Shown one piece after another: positions 16,550-24,213 of a DNA stretch of 40,309 bases. The stretch spans positions 1-40,309 of the forward strand of contig DRMV01000006.1 in NCBI GenBank assembly GCA_011322445.1. Direction: 5' to 3'. This DNA is from Chloroflexota bacterium (lineage in GTDB: Bacteria > Chloroflexota > Anaerolineae > Anaerolineales > DRMV01). Every line of letters begins with the position of its first letter. The first letter of the stretch is position 1. The notes beneath the pieces were generated by a model, which was not told where the DNA came from, did not search any database, and saw nothing but the letters and a program-made list of their open reading frames with translations. A program made the translations under genes and the position numbers.

Positions 16550-18178
16550 ATGACGGCAAAGCAGATTGTGTTCGGCGATGAAGCCCGACAGAAACTCCAA
16601 CGGGGTGTGGATACCCTCGCTCGCGCGGTGGCGACCACGCTTGGCCCGAAGGGCCGCAATGTGGCGCTTGACCGCAAGTTTGGTTCCCCTTCCATTACGC
16701 ACGATGGCGTTTCGGTTGCCAAAGAGATCGAACTGGAAGACCCCTTTGAAAACATGGGCGCCCAGTTGCTGAAAGAGGCGGCCACCAAGACCAACGACAT
16801 CGCGGGCGACGGCACCACCACCTCCACCGTGTTGGCCCATGCTATTGTGACCGAGGGCCTGAAAGCGCTGGCTGCAGGCGCGAACGCGATGCTGCTCAAG
16901 CGCGGCATCGAGGCCGCTGCCAAAGCGGTTTCCAAGAAAATTGGCGAGCAGGCCATCGAAATCAAGACGAAAGCAGAAATGGCCCACGTCGCTTCCATCT
17001 CGGCTCAGGATGAGCGCATTGGCGAACTCATCGCCGAGGTGTTCGACAAGGTCGGTAACGACGGCGTGATTACCGTTGAAGAATCCAAGGGCATGGACTT
17101 CGAGACCGAGTACGTTGAAGGTATGCAGTTCGACCGCGGTTATATTTCGCCTTACTTCATCACCGACCCCGAACACATGGAAGCGGTGGTGGAAGAGCCG
17201 TACATCCTGCTGTACGACAAGAAGATCTCCGCTGCGCAGGATATCGTGCCCATCCTCGAGAAACTGGTGCAGATCGGCAAGCGCGACCTGGTCATCATCG
17301 CTGAGGATGTGGACGGCGAAGCGCTGGCGACCCTGGTGCTCAACAAACTGCGCGGCATGCTCAACGTGCTGGCCGTGAAGGCCCCCGGCTTTGGCGACCG
17401 CCGCAAGGCCATGCTGCAGGATATCGCCATCCTCACCGGCGCGACCGTGATTTCCGAAGAAACTGGCCGCAAACTGGAAAGCGTGACCATCGACGACCTG
17501 GGCCGCGCCGAGAAGGTTGTTTCCACCAAAGAGGAAACCACCATCGTGGGCGGCAAGGGTGACCCGAAAGCCATCGAGGCCCGCGTGGAGCAGATTCGCG
17601 TGGAAATCGAGCGCGCGACCAGCGACTACGACCGCGAGAAACTGCAGGAACGCCTGGCGAAACTGGCCGGTGGCGTCGCCATCATCCGTGTGGGCGCGGC
17701 GACCGAGACCGAACTGAAAGAGAAGAAGCACCGCGTGGAAGATGCTGTTTCCGCAACCCGCGCCGCGGTGGAAGAGGGCATCGTGCCCGGTGGCGGTGTG
17801 GCCTTGCTGAACGCCCTCAGCGTACTCGATGACCTGAAGATGGACGACGAAGACGCGCAGATGGGCGTGAACATCGTCCGCAAGGCGTTGGTGATGCCCA
17901 TGCGGCTGATTGCCGAAAACGCCGGGTTGGACGGCGCGGTCATCGAAGACAACGTCCGCCGCGAGCAGAAGGCCAAGAAGAACGCCAACATCGGCTTCAA
18001 CGTCATCAGCGGCAAGTACGAAGACATGATCGAGGCCGGTGTGATTGACCCTGCTAAGGTGACCAAAGGCGCGCTGGAGAACGCTGCTTCCATCGCTGCC
18101 ATGATCCTCACCACCGAGGCCCTGATCACCGAAATTCCGGAAGAAAAACCGGCCACCCCGCCGATGCCGGAATACTAA
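16550..18178 (+). CDS. groEL: Chaperonin GroEL (Hsp60)
   Basis: The 542-aa protein is full length. Visible hallmarks are [10 protein letters not shown], the ATP-site motif [10 protein letters not shown] (about residues 85-94), [12 protein letters not shown], and [13 protein letters not shown]. It forms the double-ring ATP-driven folding chamber in the cytosol. The C-terminal tail ends in PPMPEY instead of the Gly-Gly-Met repeats of many bacteria. No groES lies directly upstream or downstream: CIRCE and promoter directly precede groEL, so this is a solo groEL unit and the co-chaperonin must be encoded elsewhere. The start is supported by AAGGAG 8 nt upstream. HrcA-mediated heat induction is strongly implied. 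Confidence 0.98.
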   Translation: MTAKQIVFGDEARQKLQRGVDTLARAVATTLGPKGRNVALDRKFGSPSITHDGVSVAKEIELEDPFENMGAQLLKEAATKTNDIAGDGTTTSTVLAHAIVTEGLKALAAGANAMLLKRGIEAAAKAVSKKIGEQAIEIKTKAEMAHVASISAQDERIGELIAEVFDKVGNDGVITVEESKGMDFETEYVEGMQFDRGYISPYFITDPEHMEAVVEEPYILLYDKKISAAQDIVPILEKLVQIGKRDLVIIAEDVDGEALATLVLNKLRGMLNVLAVKAPGFGDRRKAMLQDIAILTGATVISEETGRKLESVTIDDLGRAEKVVSTKEETTIVGGKGDPKAIEARVEQIRVEIERATSDYDREKLQERLAKLAGGVAIIRVGAATETELKEKKHRVEDAVSATRAAVEEGIVPGGGVALLNALSVLDDLKMDDEDAQMGVNIVRKALVMPMRLIAENAGLDGAVIEDNVRREQKAKKNANIGFNVISGKYEDMIEAGVIDPAKVTKGALENAASIAAMILTTEALITEIPEEKPATPPMPEY

Positions 18179-18201
18179 ACCGAACTGCTAAGTAGCCAAC
18201 C

Positions 18202-18235
18202 ACGCCCGCGGGTACACCCCGCGGGCGTTTGCTTT
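18202..18235 (+). terminator. Intrinsic terminator of groEL
   Basis: A 10-bp perfect stem (ACGCCCGCGG at 18202-18211, CCGCGGGCGT at 18219-18228) is followed by TTGCTTT. Its T-run touches the -35 box of the next promoter. Confidence 0.9.
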
Positions 18236-18261
18236 ACAGAACCCCCGTTCCATGCTACAAT
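18233..18261 (+). promoter_or_regulatory. Promoter of the RNase J gene
   Basis: TTTACA (18233-18238) and extended -10 TGC-TACAAT (TACAAT 18256-18261) are spaced by 17 bp. Both boxes match at 5/6. The predicted start near 18268 leaves a leader of about 230 nt. Confidence 0.75.
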
Positions 18262-18267
18262 GGGGCG

Positions 18268-18499
18268 GCAGTTGTGGGGGGGCAGTGGGTCCGGCGTATG
18301 GCCGGAAAAGTCTCTTCCGTCCCGTGTGGCAAGCGAAGTGATACGACCGCCCGGCCTCGACATTGCCGGTTCAGGCGGCCCTTGCAACTTGCATCCTGCA
18401 ACTTGCACCCTGCACCCTGCACCCTGCACCCTGCATCCTGCACCCTTTGACCCTTCCCGGCTTCTGCCGGATAATTCTTGAACCAGAGAGGTTAGACTT
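18268..18499 (+). promoter_or_regulatory. Long structured 5' leader of the RNase J gene
   Basis: Between the predicted transcription start and the ATG lie a hairpin CCGGC/GCCGG (18291-18305), a two-part hairpin CCGCC-CGGC / GCCG-GGCGG (18347-18378), then the 7-bp TGCA array (18383-18445) and the ribosome-binding site GAGAGG. No convincing small gene is present. Long leaders that let a ribonuclease act on its own mRNA are known for RNase E. Applying this to RNase J here is inference. Confidence 0.4.
18383..18445 (+). repeat. Heptamer tandem array TGCAnnn, copy 1 (9 units)
   Basis: TGCA occurs nine times at exactly 7-bp spacing (starts at 18383, 18390, 18397, 18404, 18411, 18418, 18425, 18432, 18439). 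The three variable bases are mostly CCC, with ACT or TCC in some units. It lies in the RNase J leader, about 50 bp before the start codon. Confidence 0.95.
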
Positions 18500-20164
18500 A
18501 TGAGTAAGCCCTTACGCATTATCCCCCTGGGCGGCGCCGGTGAAATCGGCAAGAACATGACCGCCTACGAATACGGGGATAACATCCTGTTGGTGGACGC
18601 GGGCATCATGTTCCCCACCAACGACATGCTGGGAATTGACTACATCATTCCCGATTTTCAGTATTTGCTCGACAAGCGCCACAAGATTCGCGGCGTGGTG
18701 TTCACCCACGGCCACGAAGACCACATCGGCGCAGTGCGCCACTTGCTGGAAGAAATCAATGTCCCGATTTACGCCACCCCGCTGACCATGGGCCTCATCG
18801 AGGTCAAACTGGCGCGCGGCGGGCTGAAAGACCGCGTCGAGCGCCACACCGTGCACGCGGGGGAAACCATCAAATTAGGCCCCTTCAAGGTGGAATTCTT
18901 CCACGTCAGCCACTCCATCCCCGACGCGGTGGGGTTGGGCATCACCACGCCCGCGGGGCTGGTGGTGCAGACCGGCGACTACAAATTCGATCACACGCCG
19001 GTGGACGGCTGGCCGACCGATTTTGGCAAACTGGCCGAGTTTGGCCGCCGCGGCGTGCTCGCCCTGCTGGCCGATTCCACCAACGCGGACAAAAAAGGCT
19101 GGACGCCTTCTGAAAAGGTGATTGCCCCCGCCCTGGAAACCGTTTTCCGGGAAGCCCCGGCGCGCATTCTGGTGGCGACGTTCGCTTCGCTGGTTTCCCG
19201 CATGCAGCAGGTGGCCGACGTGGCCCTGCAGCATGGCCGCAAGATGGCCTTTGTGGGCATGAGCATGGTAGAAAACGCCAAAATGGCGCGCAAACTTGGC
19301 TACCTTGACATTCCCGAAGCGATGATTGTGCCCCTCGATCAGGCGCTCAAACTGCCGCCCGAGCAGGTGGTGCTGATGTGCACCGGGTCGCAGGGCGAGC
19401 CGTCGTCCATCATGGGGCGGCTTTCCATGGGCACCAACCGGGCTTTCGACATTCAGGAAGGCGACACCATCGTACTTTCCTCGCACCCCATTCCGGGCAA
19501 CGAGGAAAACGTCTACCGCACCATCAACCGCCTCTTCCGCCGCGGCGCGCGGGTCATTTACGACCCCATCGCGCCGGTGCATGTTTCTGGCCACGCCAGC
19601 CAGGAAGAAATGAAGTTGATGCTGCACCTGGTGCAGCCGAAGTACCTGCTGCCCGTGCACGGCGAACTGCGCCACCTTCACCAGCACGCTGCAATGGCGC
19701 GGGAACTGGGTATGCCTGACGACCACATCGCGATTGTGGAAAACGGGCAGGTCATCGAATTCCACGATGGCGAAATGCGCCTGGGCGAGCGGGTGCCCGG
19801 CGGTTGGGTGTTTGTGGATGGCGGCAGTGTGGGCGACGTGGATATGCGCGTGCTGCGCGAGCGCGAGGCGCTGGCCCGTGATGGGTTGGTCGTGGTCAAC
19901 CTGGCGCTCGATGCTTCCACCGGCCACCTGCTCGACGAGCCGGAAATCATCACCCGCGGCTTCGTGCACAGCGGCGATTCGCAGGATTTGGTGGATGCCA
20001 TCCGCCGACGCGTGGCGCGCACGGTACGGTCTTCCGACGGTGACGTGCGCCGCGATGTGGAGCAGATGCTGAAATCGTACCTGTTTAACGAAACCCGCCG
20101 CCGCCCGCAGATTTTCGTGGCGCTCACCGAAGTGGAAAGCGCACGCCAGCCGCAGGCGGTATAA
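18500..20164 (+). CDS. rnj: Ribonuclease J
   Basis: The 554-aa metallo-beta-lactamase/beta-CASP nuclease has the N-terminal motif LGGAGEIGKNMTAYEY, zinc-binding HGHEDH at residues 70-75, SHSIPDAVGL, and the beta-CASP features TGSQGEPSSIMGRLS and HVSGHASQEEMKLM. RNase J is the main 5'-end-dependent exonuclease and endonuclease for mRNA decay and rRNA maturation in many bacteria lacking RNase E. Length and domain order are normal. The ATG at 18500 has GAGAGG about 9 nt upstream. It is monocistronic, with its own promoter and an inverted repeat 12 bp after the stop codon. Confidence 0.96.
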   Translation: MSKPLRIIPLGGAGEIGKNMTAYEYGDNILLVDAGIMFPTNDMLGIDYIIPDFQYLLDKRHKIRGVVFTHGHEDHIGAVRHLLEEINVPIYATPLTMGLIEVKLARGGLKDRVERHTVHAGETIKLGPFKVEFFHVSHSIPDAVGLGITTPAGLVVQTGDYKFDHTPVDGWPTDFGKLAEFGRRGVLALLADSTNADKKGWTPSEKVIAPALETVFREAPARILVATFASLVSRMQQVADVALQHGRKMAFVGMSMVENAKMARKLGYLDIPEAMIVPLDQALKLPPEQVVLMCTGSQGEPSSIMGRLSMGTNRAFDIQEGDTIVLSSHPIPGNEENVYRTINRLFRRGARVIYDPIAPVHVSGHASQEEMKLMLHLVQPKYLLPVHGELRHLHQHAAMARELGMPDDHIAIVENGQVIEFHDGEMRLGERVPGGWVFVDGGSVGDVDMRVLREREALARDGLVVVNLALDASTGHLLDEPEIITRGFVHSGDSQDLVDAIRRRVARTVRSSDGDVRRDVEQMLKSYLFNETRRRPQIFVALTEVESARQPQAV

Positions 20165-20176
20165 GGCTGTTAGAAG

Positions 20177-20206
20177 GCCTGTCAGGTTTCTGGAAACCTG
20201 ACAGGC
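20177..20206. repeat. CCTGTCAGG palindrome, copy A
   Basis: A 14-bp perfect inverted repeat (GCCTGTCAGGTTTC / GAAACCTGACAGGC) has a 2-nt centre, 12 bp after the RNase J stop. It could act as an RNA 3'-end hairpin, but no T-run follows directly. Confidence 0.9.
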
Positions 20207-20221
20207 GATGGTGTAGATTTT

Positions 20222-20251
20222 TGCAGGGGCGGCTGGTCGGTCGCCCCTGCA
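20222..20251. repeat. GGGGCG palindrome in the rnj-prmA gap
   Basis: TGCAGGGGCG (20222-20231) and CGCCCCTGCA (20242-20251) form a 10-bp perfect stem around a GTC-rich 10-nt centre. The rest of the 265-bp gap between rnj and prmA holds no gene that I can see. Confidence 0.85.
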
Positions 20252-20363
20252 TGACGTTGTAGCATCAACGCACCGCGCAGTGGAAGAAAATTGCTGAGCG
20301 TGGTGGAAACCGGAAGTCAAAAGTCGTCTTGAGAGGAAGTCGAAGGCCACCGCGGCAAAAGAA

Positions 20364-20396
20364 GGCCTGACAGGGTTTGAAAAACCCTGTCAGGCC
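20364..20396. repeat. CCTGACAGG palindrome, copy B, probable terminator of prmA
   Basis: A 15-bp perfect inverted repeat (GGCCTGACAGGGTTT / AAACCCTGTCAGGCC) has a 3-nt centre. On the minus strand it follows the prmA stop by about 33 bp and is followed by TTCTTTT, so it may end the prmA transcript. Confidence 0.88.
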
Positions 20397-20429
20397 TGTG
20401 CGCGATAGATGGCATTGCTGCCCCCTGCA

Positions 20430-21362
20430 TCAAGGCATTGCTACCGTCAGCGTCACCCAATCCTCGATTTGGCGGCGGTGGGCGAATTGCAGGCCGGCGC
20501 GCTGGGCTGCGGCCAGTACGTCGTCGGCCTGGCCTTCCAGAATGCCGCTCAGCACCAGATGCCCGGCCGGGGCGACCAGGTTGGCCAGCCCTGCTTCGTC
20601 CAGCAGTTTGACCAGCACGGGCGCGAGGATGTTCGCCAGCACCAGTGGCGCTTGCCGCGAGCCTAACGGTGGCGTGCGCAGGGCTTCCACCGAGCCTTCC
20701 GCGGCCCGAAAGCCCGCGGCCACACCGTTGCGGGCCGCGTTTTCCAGCGCCACGGCCACCGCCTGCGGGTCGGTGTCCACGCCGATGGCTTCCGCAGCGC
20801 CCAGTTTGAGCGCCGCGATGCTTAGAATGCCGCTCCCGCAGCCCACATCCAGCACGGTCATGCCCGGCCGGGTCAGACGTTCCACCTCGGCCAGGCACAT
20901 CTGCGTGGTGGGATGGGTGCCAGTGCCAAAGGCCATACCGGGGTCGAGCAGCAGGGGAATGCGCTGCGGGTCAGGGTTTTCCATCCAGGCGGGCACGATC
21001 ATCAGCCGCTCGCCCACGGGAATGGGGCGGTAAGCATGCTTCCAGGCTTCGGCCCAGTCGTTTTCCCCCAGCGTGCGGTAGGTGGGCTGAGGCAACGGCC
21101 GAATGACGTGCAGGTGCCATAGGGCTTCTTCGAGGCGCTGGCGGGTGGTTTCCAGCGCGTCATCCACGGGCAGATAGGCCATCACCCGCACCGGGCCGGT
21201 AGGCATGCCCTCGCCGTCGGGTTGGTCTTGAATGGCGGTGGATTCCAGCACCACGCGGTTGGGCGCATAACGGGCCAGCACCTCGGCCACGGCTTCGGCC
21301 ATTTCGCCGTTGACTTCCAGGCTGACTTCGAGCCATTGGGGGGCATCAGGGGGCGTTTTCAT
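20430..21362 (-). CDS. prmA: Ribosomal protein L11 methyltransferase
   Basis: The 310-aa protein has an N-terminal substrate-binding region and a C-terminal class I methyltransferase domain. The family motif WMENPDPQRIPLLLDPGMAFGTGTHPTTQ (residues about 135-163) ends with the PrmA hallmark 'DPGMAFGTGTH'. The SAM-binding motif VLDVGCGSGILS follows, then LVLANILAPVL. PrmA trimethylates L11 in the cytosol using SAM. The start at 21362 lies 28 bp after the lytic transglycosylase stop on the same strand, so it is probably the third gene of that operon. A TAGTAT 9 nt from the start codon might be a weak internal promoter. Confidence 0.95.
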   Translation of the reverse strand: MKTPPDAPQWLEVSLEVNGEMAEAVAEVLARYAPNRVVLESTAIQDQPDGEGMPTGPVRVMAYLPVDDALETTRQRLEEALWHLHVIRPLPQPTYRTLGENDWAEAWKHAYRPIPVGERLMIVPAWMENPDPQRIPLLLDPGMAFGTGTHPTTQMCLAEVERLTRPGMTVLDVGCGSGILSIAALKLGAAEAIGVDTDPQAVAVALENAARNGVAAGFRAAEGSVEALRTPPLGSRQAPLVLANILAPVLVKLLDEAGLANLVAPAGHLVLSGILEGQADDVLAAAQRAGLQFAHRRQIEDWVTLTVAMP

Positions 21363-21390
21363 GGGGTGATGATACTACATTTTGGGGCGG

Positions 21391-22134
21391 TCAGGGAAGG
21401 CCAATTTGGCGGTCGGCGGCAGCGCACATGCCGCGGCCCGCCTGAAAATAGAGGGAAAGCGTGGCGCTGTGCTTGCGTCCGGCGGCGGCGTCGTTGTAAA
21501 TTGGCCAGCCCAAACGCACATAGTGGCGGGTTTGGGCCGGCCAGAGGTTTTCGGGCAGGCTGATGACCCCCAGCCCACCGTTGTAACCGGCGAGCGCCAG
21601 GCGCACGTCGCCCCCGGAACGTTGCAAGGCGGCCTTCAGGTAGGCCAGGCCGCGGCGGGCGTTGGTTTCCGGGTCGAAAGGGTCTTCGCCAGCAGCAAAA
21701 TGGAATGGCATGACCTGGAATAGCCCCCGCGCGCCTGCGGACGAGACGGCGCGCGGATTGCCGCACGATTCGATTTGCATTACCGTGGCGATAAGGTTAG
21801 GGTCAAGACGGTAGGTTGTCGCCCAACGGAGGATGTCGTCTTCCCAATGGCGCACTTCGGGGGTGAAGAATGGGGCGATATGGCCGCTGATGGGCTGCTT
21901 CGCGGCCGGCGCCTGGGCGCTTGTTGGGGCGGCGGTGGTGGTGGGGGCGGTCGCGGCGAATGCAGGGGTGTAATGCCAGACGATGAAGGCGATCAGGCCT
22001 ATGAAAACCAGCACGCCCGCAAATGACACGAGGGTGATGTAAGCCGCGGGGGTGTTCAACATCGGCGCAGCGGAGGCTGGCCGATCGAAAGGCACCTCGG
22101 GCTCAAGAGAAGGGGCGTAAGGGCGGGCGCGCAT
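21391..22134 (-). CDS. Membrane-anchored lytic transglycosylase (SLT fold)
   Basis: The 247-aa protein has a short cytoplasmic start, one membrane segment (ITLVSFAGVLVFIGLIAFIV at about 33-52), an Ala/Thr/Pro linker and an SLT domain. Domain hallmarks are DPNLIATVMQIESCGNP with the catalytic Glu in the IES motif (about residue 119), SSAGARGLFQVMPF, and LALAGYNGGLG. These enzymes cut peptidoglycan glycan strands to anhydromuropeptides outside the membrane. The start at 22134 (MRARPYAPSL) lies 14 bp after the preceding gene. The frame stays open much further upstream, but that part overlaps the previous gene in another frame and is rejected. Confidence 0.9.
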   Translation of the reverse strand: MRARPYAPSLEPEVPFDRPASAAPMLNTPAAYITLVSFAGVLVFIGLIAFIVWHYTPAFAATAPTTTAAPTSAQAPAAKQPISGHIAPFFTPEVRHWEDDILRWATTYRLDPNLIATVMQIESCGNPRAVSSAGARGLFQVMPFHFAAGEDPFDPETNARRGLAYLKAALQRSGGDVRLALAGYNGGLGVISLPENLWPAQTRHYVRLGWPIYNDAAAGRKHSATLSLYFQAGRGMCAAADRQIGLP

Positions 22135-22148
22135 GGCGGGTGTGGGCC

Positions 22149-22784
22149 TCAGGAGTAGCGCGGCGAAGCGCCGTCGTGGGCGCTGCTGGCGGCGTAGGGG
22201 CGGTAGCGGGCGTCGCGGCTCGCAGTGGCCGGACGAGTAGGGCGGCGGGCGCGCTGCGTGGTGCGAGCGGTGGGGTGGGCAGTGCTCGCGGTGGAGAGAT
22301 GGAAGAGGCGGTCGCCGGCGACGGAGAAGGTGCCGATGATGAGCACCCGAATGAGCCATACCATGATGGCTACGAACACCGGCACAACCTTGAGCAAGGT
22401 CTCCCGCCCGATGACAGCATTCCCGAGGCTTTGGTGTTTCAAAATGGCGATGGAAACACCCCACCAGGTGAGCATCGCGTTCATCGTGGCAGCGAGCAGC
22501 CAGGCCCCGAAAAGGTACCATACCTCTTTGGGCTCGTCGCCGCCTTGTTCGGGGGTAAACAGGCGGGCGATGCCGGCAAAATCGATGCCGCAGAAGGCAA
22601 TGGCAAGGATGGTTGCCCACGGCAGGCCAACGAAGCGAAGGTCGCCGAGCAGGTCGTGAAGGGCGAAATCGGTAGTGCTGTAATTAAAGATTTCGAAGGC
22701 CAGCAAAGCGGCCAGGATGAGGGAGCCGAAGAGCATCCCGCGCTGCCATTTGAGGCCGCGAAAGGGGAACGATTTGAAATCCAT
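22149..22784 (-). CDS. Unknown four-helix membrane protein with basic Ser/Thr-rich tail
   Basis: The 211-aa protein has four hydrophobic segments (around GMLFGSLILAALLAFEIFNY, LPWATILAIAFCGIDFAGIA, WYLFGAWLLAATMNAMLTWW and VVPVFVAIMVWLIRVLIIGT). A C-terminal tail of about 50 residues follows, rich in Arg, Ala, Ser and Thr and probably disordered. I do not recognise the family. The ATG at 22784 has a strong AGGAGG 7 nt upstream and a near-consensus promoter further up. It is first in an operon with a lytic transglycosylase and prmA, so a link with the cell envelope is possible but unproven. Confidence 0.75.
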   Translation of the reverse strand: MDFKSFPFRGLKWQRGMLFGSLILAALLAFEIFNYSTTDFALHDLLGDLRFVGLPWATILAIAFCGIDFAGIARLFTPEQGGDEPKEVWYLFGAWLLAATMNAMLTWWGVSIAILKHQSLGNAVIGRETLLKVVPVFVAIMVWLIRVLIIGTFSVAGDRLFHLSTASTAHPTARTTQRARRPTRPATASRDARYRPYAASSAHDGASPRYS

Positions 22785-22826
22785 GAGTCAACCTCCTGAA
22801 GAATGGGAAGGGGGCAAGGTGCTCTG

Positions 22827-22855
22827 ATTGTAGAACAAGTGTTCTGATTTGTCAA
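22827..22855 (-). promoter_or_regulatory. Strong promoter of the membrane protein-transglycosylase-prmA operon
   Basis: On the minus strand a perfect -35 TTGACA (22850-22855) and TACAAT (22827-22832) are spaced by 17 bp. This is the closest match to the sigma-70 consensus in the window. Confidence 0.85.
22832..22845. promoter_or_regulatory. GAAC-N4-GTTC palindrome in the promoter spacer (possible LexA-type operator)
   Basis: AGAAC-AAGT-GTTCT lies between the -35 and -10 boxes, where a bound protein would block RNA polymerase. The core GAAC-N4-GTTC, with AAGT in the middle, fits the Gram-positive type LexA box (CGAAC-RNRY-GTTYG) except for the outermost base on each side. The protein that binds is inferred, not shown. 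Confidence 0.45.
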
Positions 22856-22993
22856 GTGGGAAAGGCTGGGGCTCGAGCCTTCATAAGCCCCCTGAAAGGC
22901 CTTCCCTTTGGAAGGCGAGGCGCTGTCGCCGCTTCGCGGTGGGCGTGAAGCGGTGGCTTTGCCATCCGGGGCGGCCACGGCGCGTGATGTGCA
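22856..22993. other. Intergenic region between divergent promoters
   Basis: About 140 bp separates the two divergent promoters. It contains a short palindrome GGCTCGAGCC, a 7-bp hairpin GCCTTCC-CTTT-GGAAGGC (22899-22916) and GC-rich repeats of GCGGTGG type. I see no gene and no recognised operator here. Confidence 0.4.
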
Positions 22994-23022
22994 TTGTCAA
23001 ATCTTTACCGTCGTGATACACT
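22994..23022 (+). promoter_or_regulatory. Promoter of mtnA
   Basis: TTGTCA (22994-22999) and extended -10 TGA-TACACT (TACACT 23017-23022) are spaced by 17 bp. The predicted start is near 23029. Confidence 0.6.
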
Positions 23023-23038
23023 TGAAGCACGAAGTTGT

Positions 23039-23067
23039 GGCGCTCTCTGCCCCGAGGGCGTCTTTTT
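23039..23067 (+). terminator. Terminator-like hairpin in the mtnA leader
   Basis: GGCGCTCTC and GAGGGCGTC can pair over 9 positions (two G-T wobbles) around a 6-nt loop, directly followed by TTTTT. It lies between the predicted transcription start and the mtnA ribosome-binding site, so it may be an attenuator. No ligand-binding domain is recognisable upstream. Confidence 0.5.
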
Positions 23068-23091
23068 CATGCCTGCCGAAAGGGAAGGACA

Positions 23092-24138
23092 ATGCGAACC
23101 GTCGAATGGTCTGTCGAAAAACACGCTTTACAACTCATTGACCAGCGCCTCTTGCCGGCGGAGTTCAAACTGGTTTATTGCCACACCTACCAGGAAACCG
23201 CCGACGCCATCCGCACGATGGTGGTGCGCGGTGCCCCGGCCATTGGCGCGGCCGCGGCCTTTGGCCTTGCGCTCGCGGGCTTCCAGTCGGAAGCCGACAC
23301 CGTGCCTGACTTGTTGCACGATTTGCAGCAGGCTGCGGACGTGCTCGCCCAGGCGCGACCGACCGCGGTCAACCTCAATTGGGCGTTGCAGCGCATGATG
23401 CGTGTCGCACGAGCGTATGTGGGCACTGCCGATAAACTGCGCCAACTGCTGCTGGCCGAAGCCCAGCGCATCGCTGACGAAGACGTCGCCATCAACAAGC
23501 GCATGGCCGAACACGGCGCGGCCCTGATTGCCGACGGCGATACCATCATCCACCACTGCAACACCGGCGCCCTGGCCACGGTAGATTGGGGCACCGCGTT
23601 GGGCGTGATCCGCATGGCGCACGAGCAGGGCAAGCGCATTCACGTGCTGGTGGACGAAACCCGCCCCCGCCTGCAAGGGGCACGCCTCACCGCCTGGGAA
23701 CTGAAACAGTACGGCATCCCTTACGACATCATCAGCGACAACGCCGCGGGCTACTTCCTGCGCACCGGGCAGGTACAAAAGGTGTTCGTGGGCGCCGACC
23801 GCGTCGCCCGCAACGGCGATGTCGCCAACAAAATCGGCACGTACATGCTGGCCCTGGCTGCCTACGACAACGGTGTGCCGTTCTACCCCGTGGTGCCGAC
23901 GTCCACCGTTGACCTTTCGCTGCAACATGGCGCGCAAATTCCCATCGAGGAACGCGACCCTGAAGAAGTGCTCGCGCTACAACTGCGGGGGCGTCCGGTA
24001 GCCCCGGAAGGCGCCACCGCCCGCAACCCCGCCTTTGACGTCACCCCCGCGCGGCTGATCACCGCCATCGTGACCGAGGAGGGCATTGTTTACCCACCCT
24101 TTGATTTGCATTTGCCGCGAGTGATTCACCATCCCTGA
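23092..24138 (+). CDS. mtnA: S-methyl-5-thioribose-1-phosphate isomerase
   Basis: The 348-aa protein carries family motifs [31 protein letters not shown] (with the catalytic Cys), [18 protein letters not shown], and [20 protein letters not shown] (with the catalytic Asp). MtnA converts methylthioribose-1-phosphate to methylthioribulose-1-phosphate in methionine salvage. The start at 23092 is chosen because GGAAGGA lies just upstream. The frame extends 19 codons further, but without a ribosome-binding site. It lies ahead of a nucleoside-type kinase and ahcY, forming a group for recycling SAM by-products. The later methionine-salvage enzymes (mtnB and so on) are not in this window. Confidence 0.93.
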   Translation: MRTVEWSVEKHALQLIDQRLLPAEFKLVYCHTYQETADAIRTMVVRGAPAIGAAAAFGLALAGFQSEADTVPDLLHDLQQAADVLAQARPTAVNLNWALQRMMRVARAYVGTADKLRQLLLAEAQRIADEDVAINKRMAEHGAALIADGDTIIHHCNTGALATVDWGTALGVIRMAHEQGKRIHVLVDETRPRLQGARLTAWELKQYGIPYDIISDNAAGYFLRTGQVQKVFVGADRVARNGDVANKIGTYMLALAAYDNGVPFYPVVPTSTVDLSLQHGAQIPIEERDPEEVLALQLRGRPVAPEGATARNPAFDVTPARLITAIVTEEGIVYPPFDLHLPRVIHHP

Positions 24139-24144
24139 GAGAAA

Positions 24145-24196
24145 AAACCACAGATTACGCAGAAAGAATCTGTGAAATCTGCGTAATCTGCGGTTT
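24145..24196. repeat. 19-bp inverted repeat between mtnA and the kinase gene
   Basis: AAACCACAGATTACGCAGA (24145-24163) pairs with TCTGCGTAATCTGCGGTTT (24178-24196) with one mismatch around a 14-nt loop. The first 12 bases recur at 33909-33920, so it belongs to a dispersed family. It could reduce read-through into the kinase gene. Confidence 0.9.
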
Positions 24197-24213
24197 GATT
24201 TGAGAGGTCCGCC

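Noticed and set aside
18268-18382. Possible SRP RNA or other housekeeping RNA in the rnj leader (TCCGG and GGCCGGAA words)
   Set aside because: The conserved SRP GNRA/asymmetric loop context is absent and the region fits better as an mRNA leader.
18383-18445. CRISPR-like reading of the regular TGCA array
   Set aside because: The period is 7 bp, with no conserved long repeat and no spacers. The same holds for the array at 25182.
21391-22620. Longer 409-residue version of the lytic transglycosylase
   Set aside because: The extra N-terminal part overlaps the unknown membrane protein in another frame and is His/Arg/Pro-rich noise. The start at 22134 gives a normal anchor plus SLT domain.
23029-23091. 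SAM riboswitch before mtnA
   Set aside because: About 60 nt of leader is too short for the SAM-I type and none of the conserved core words were seen. Only a terminator-like hairpin is supported.
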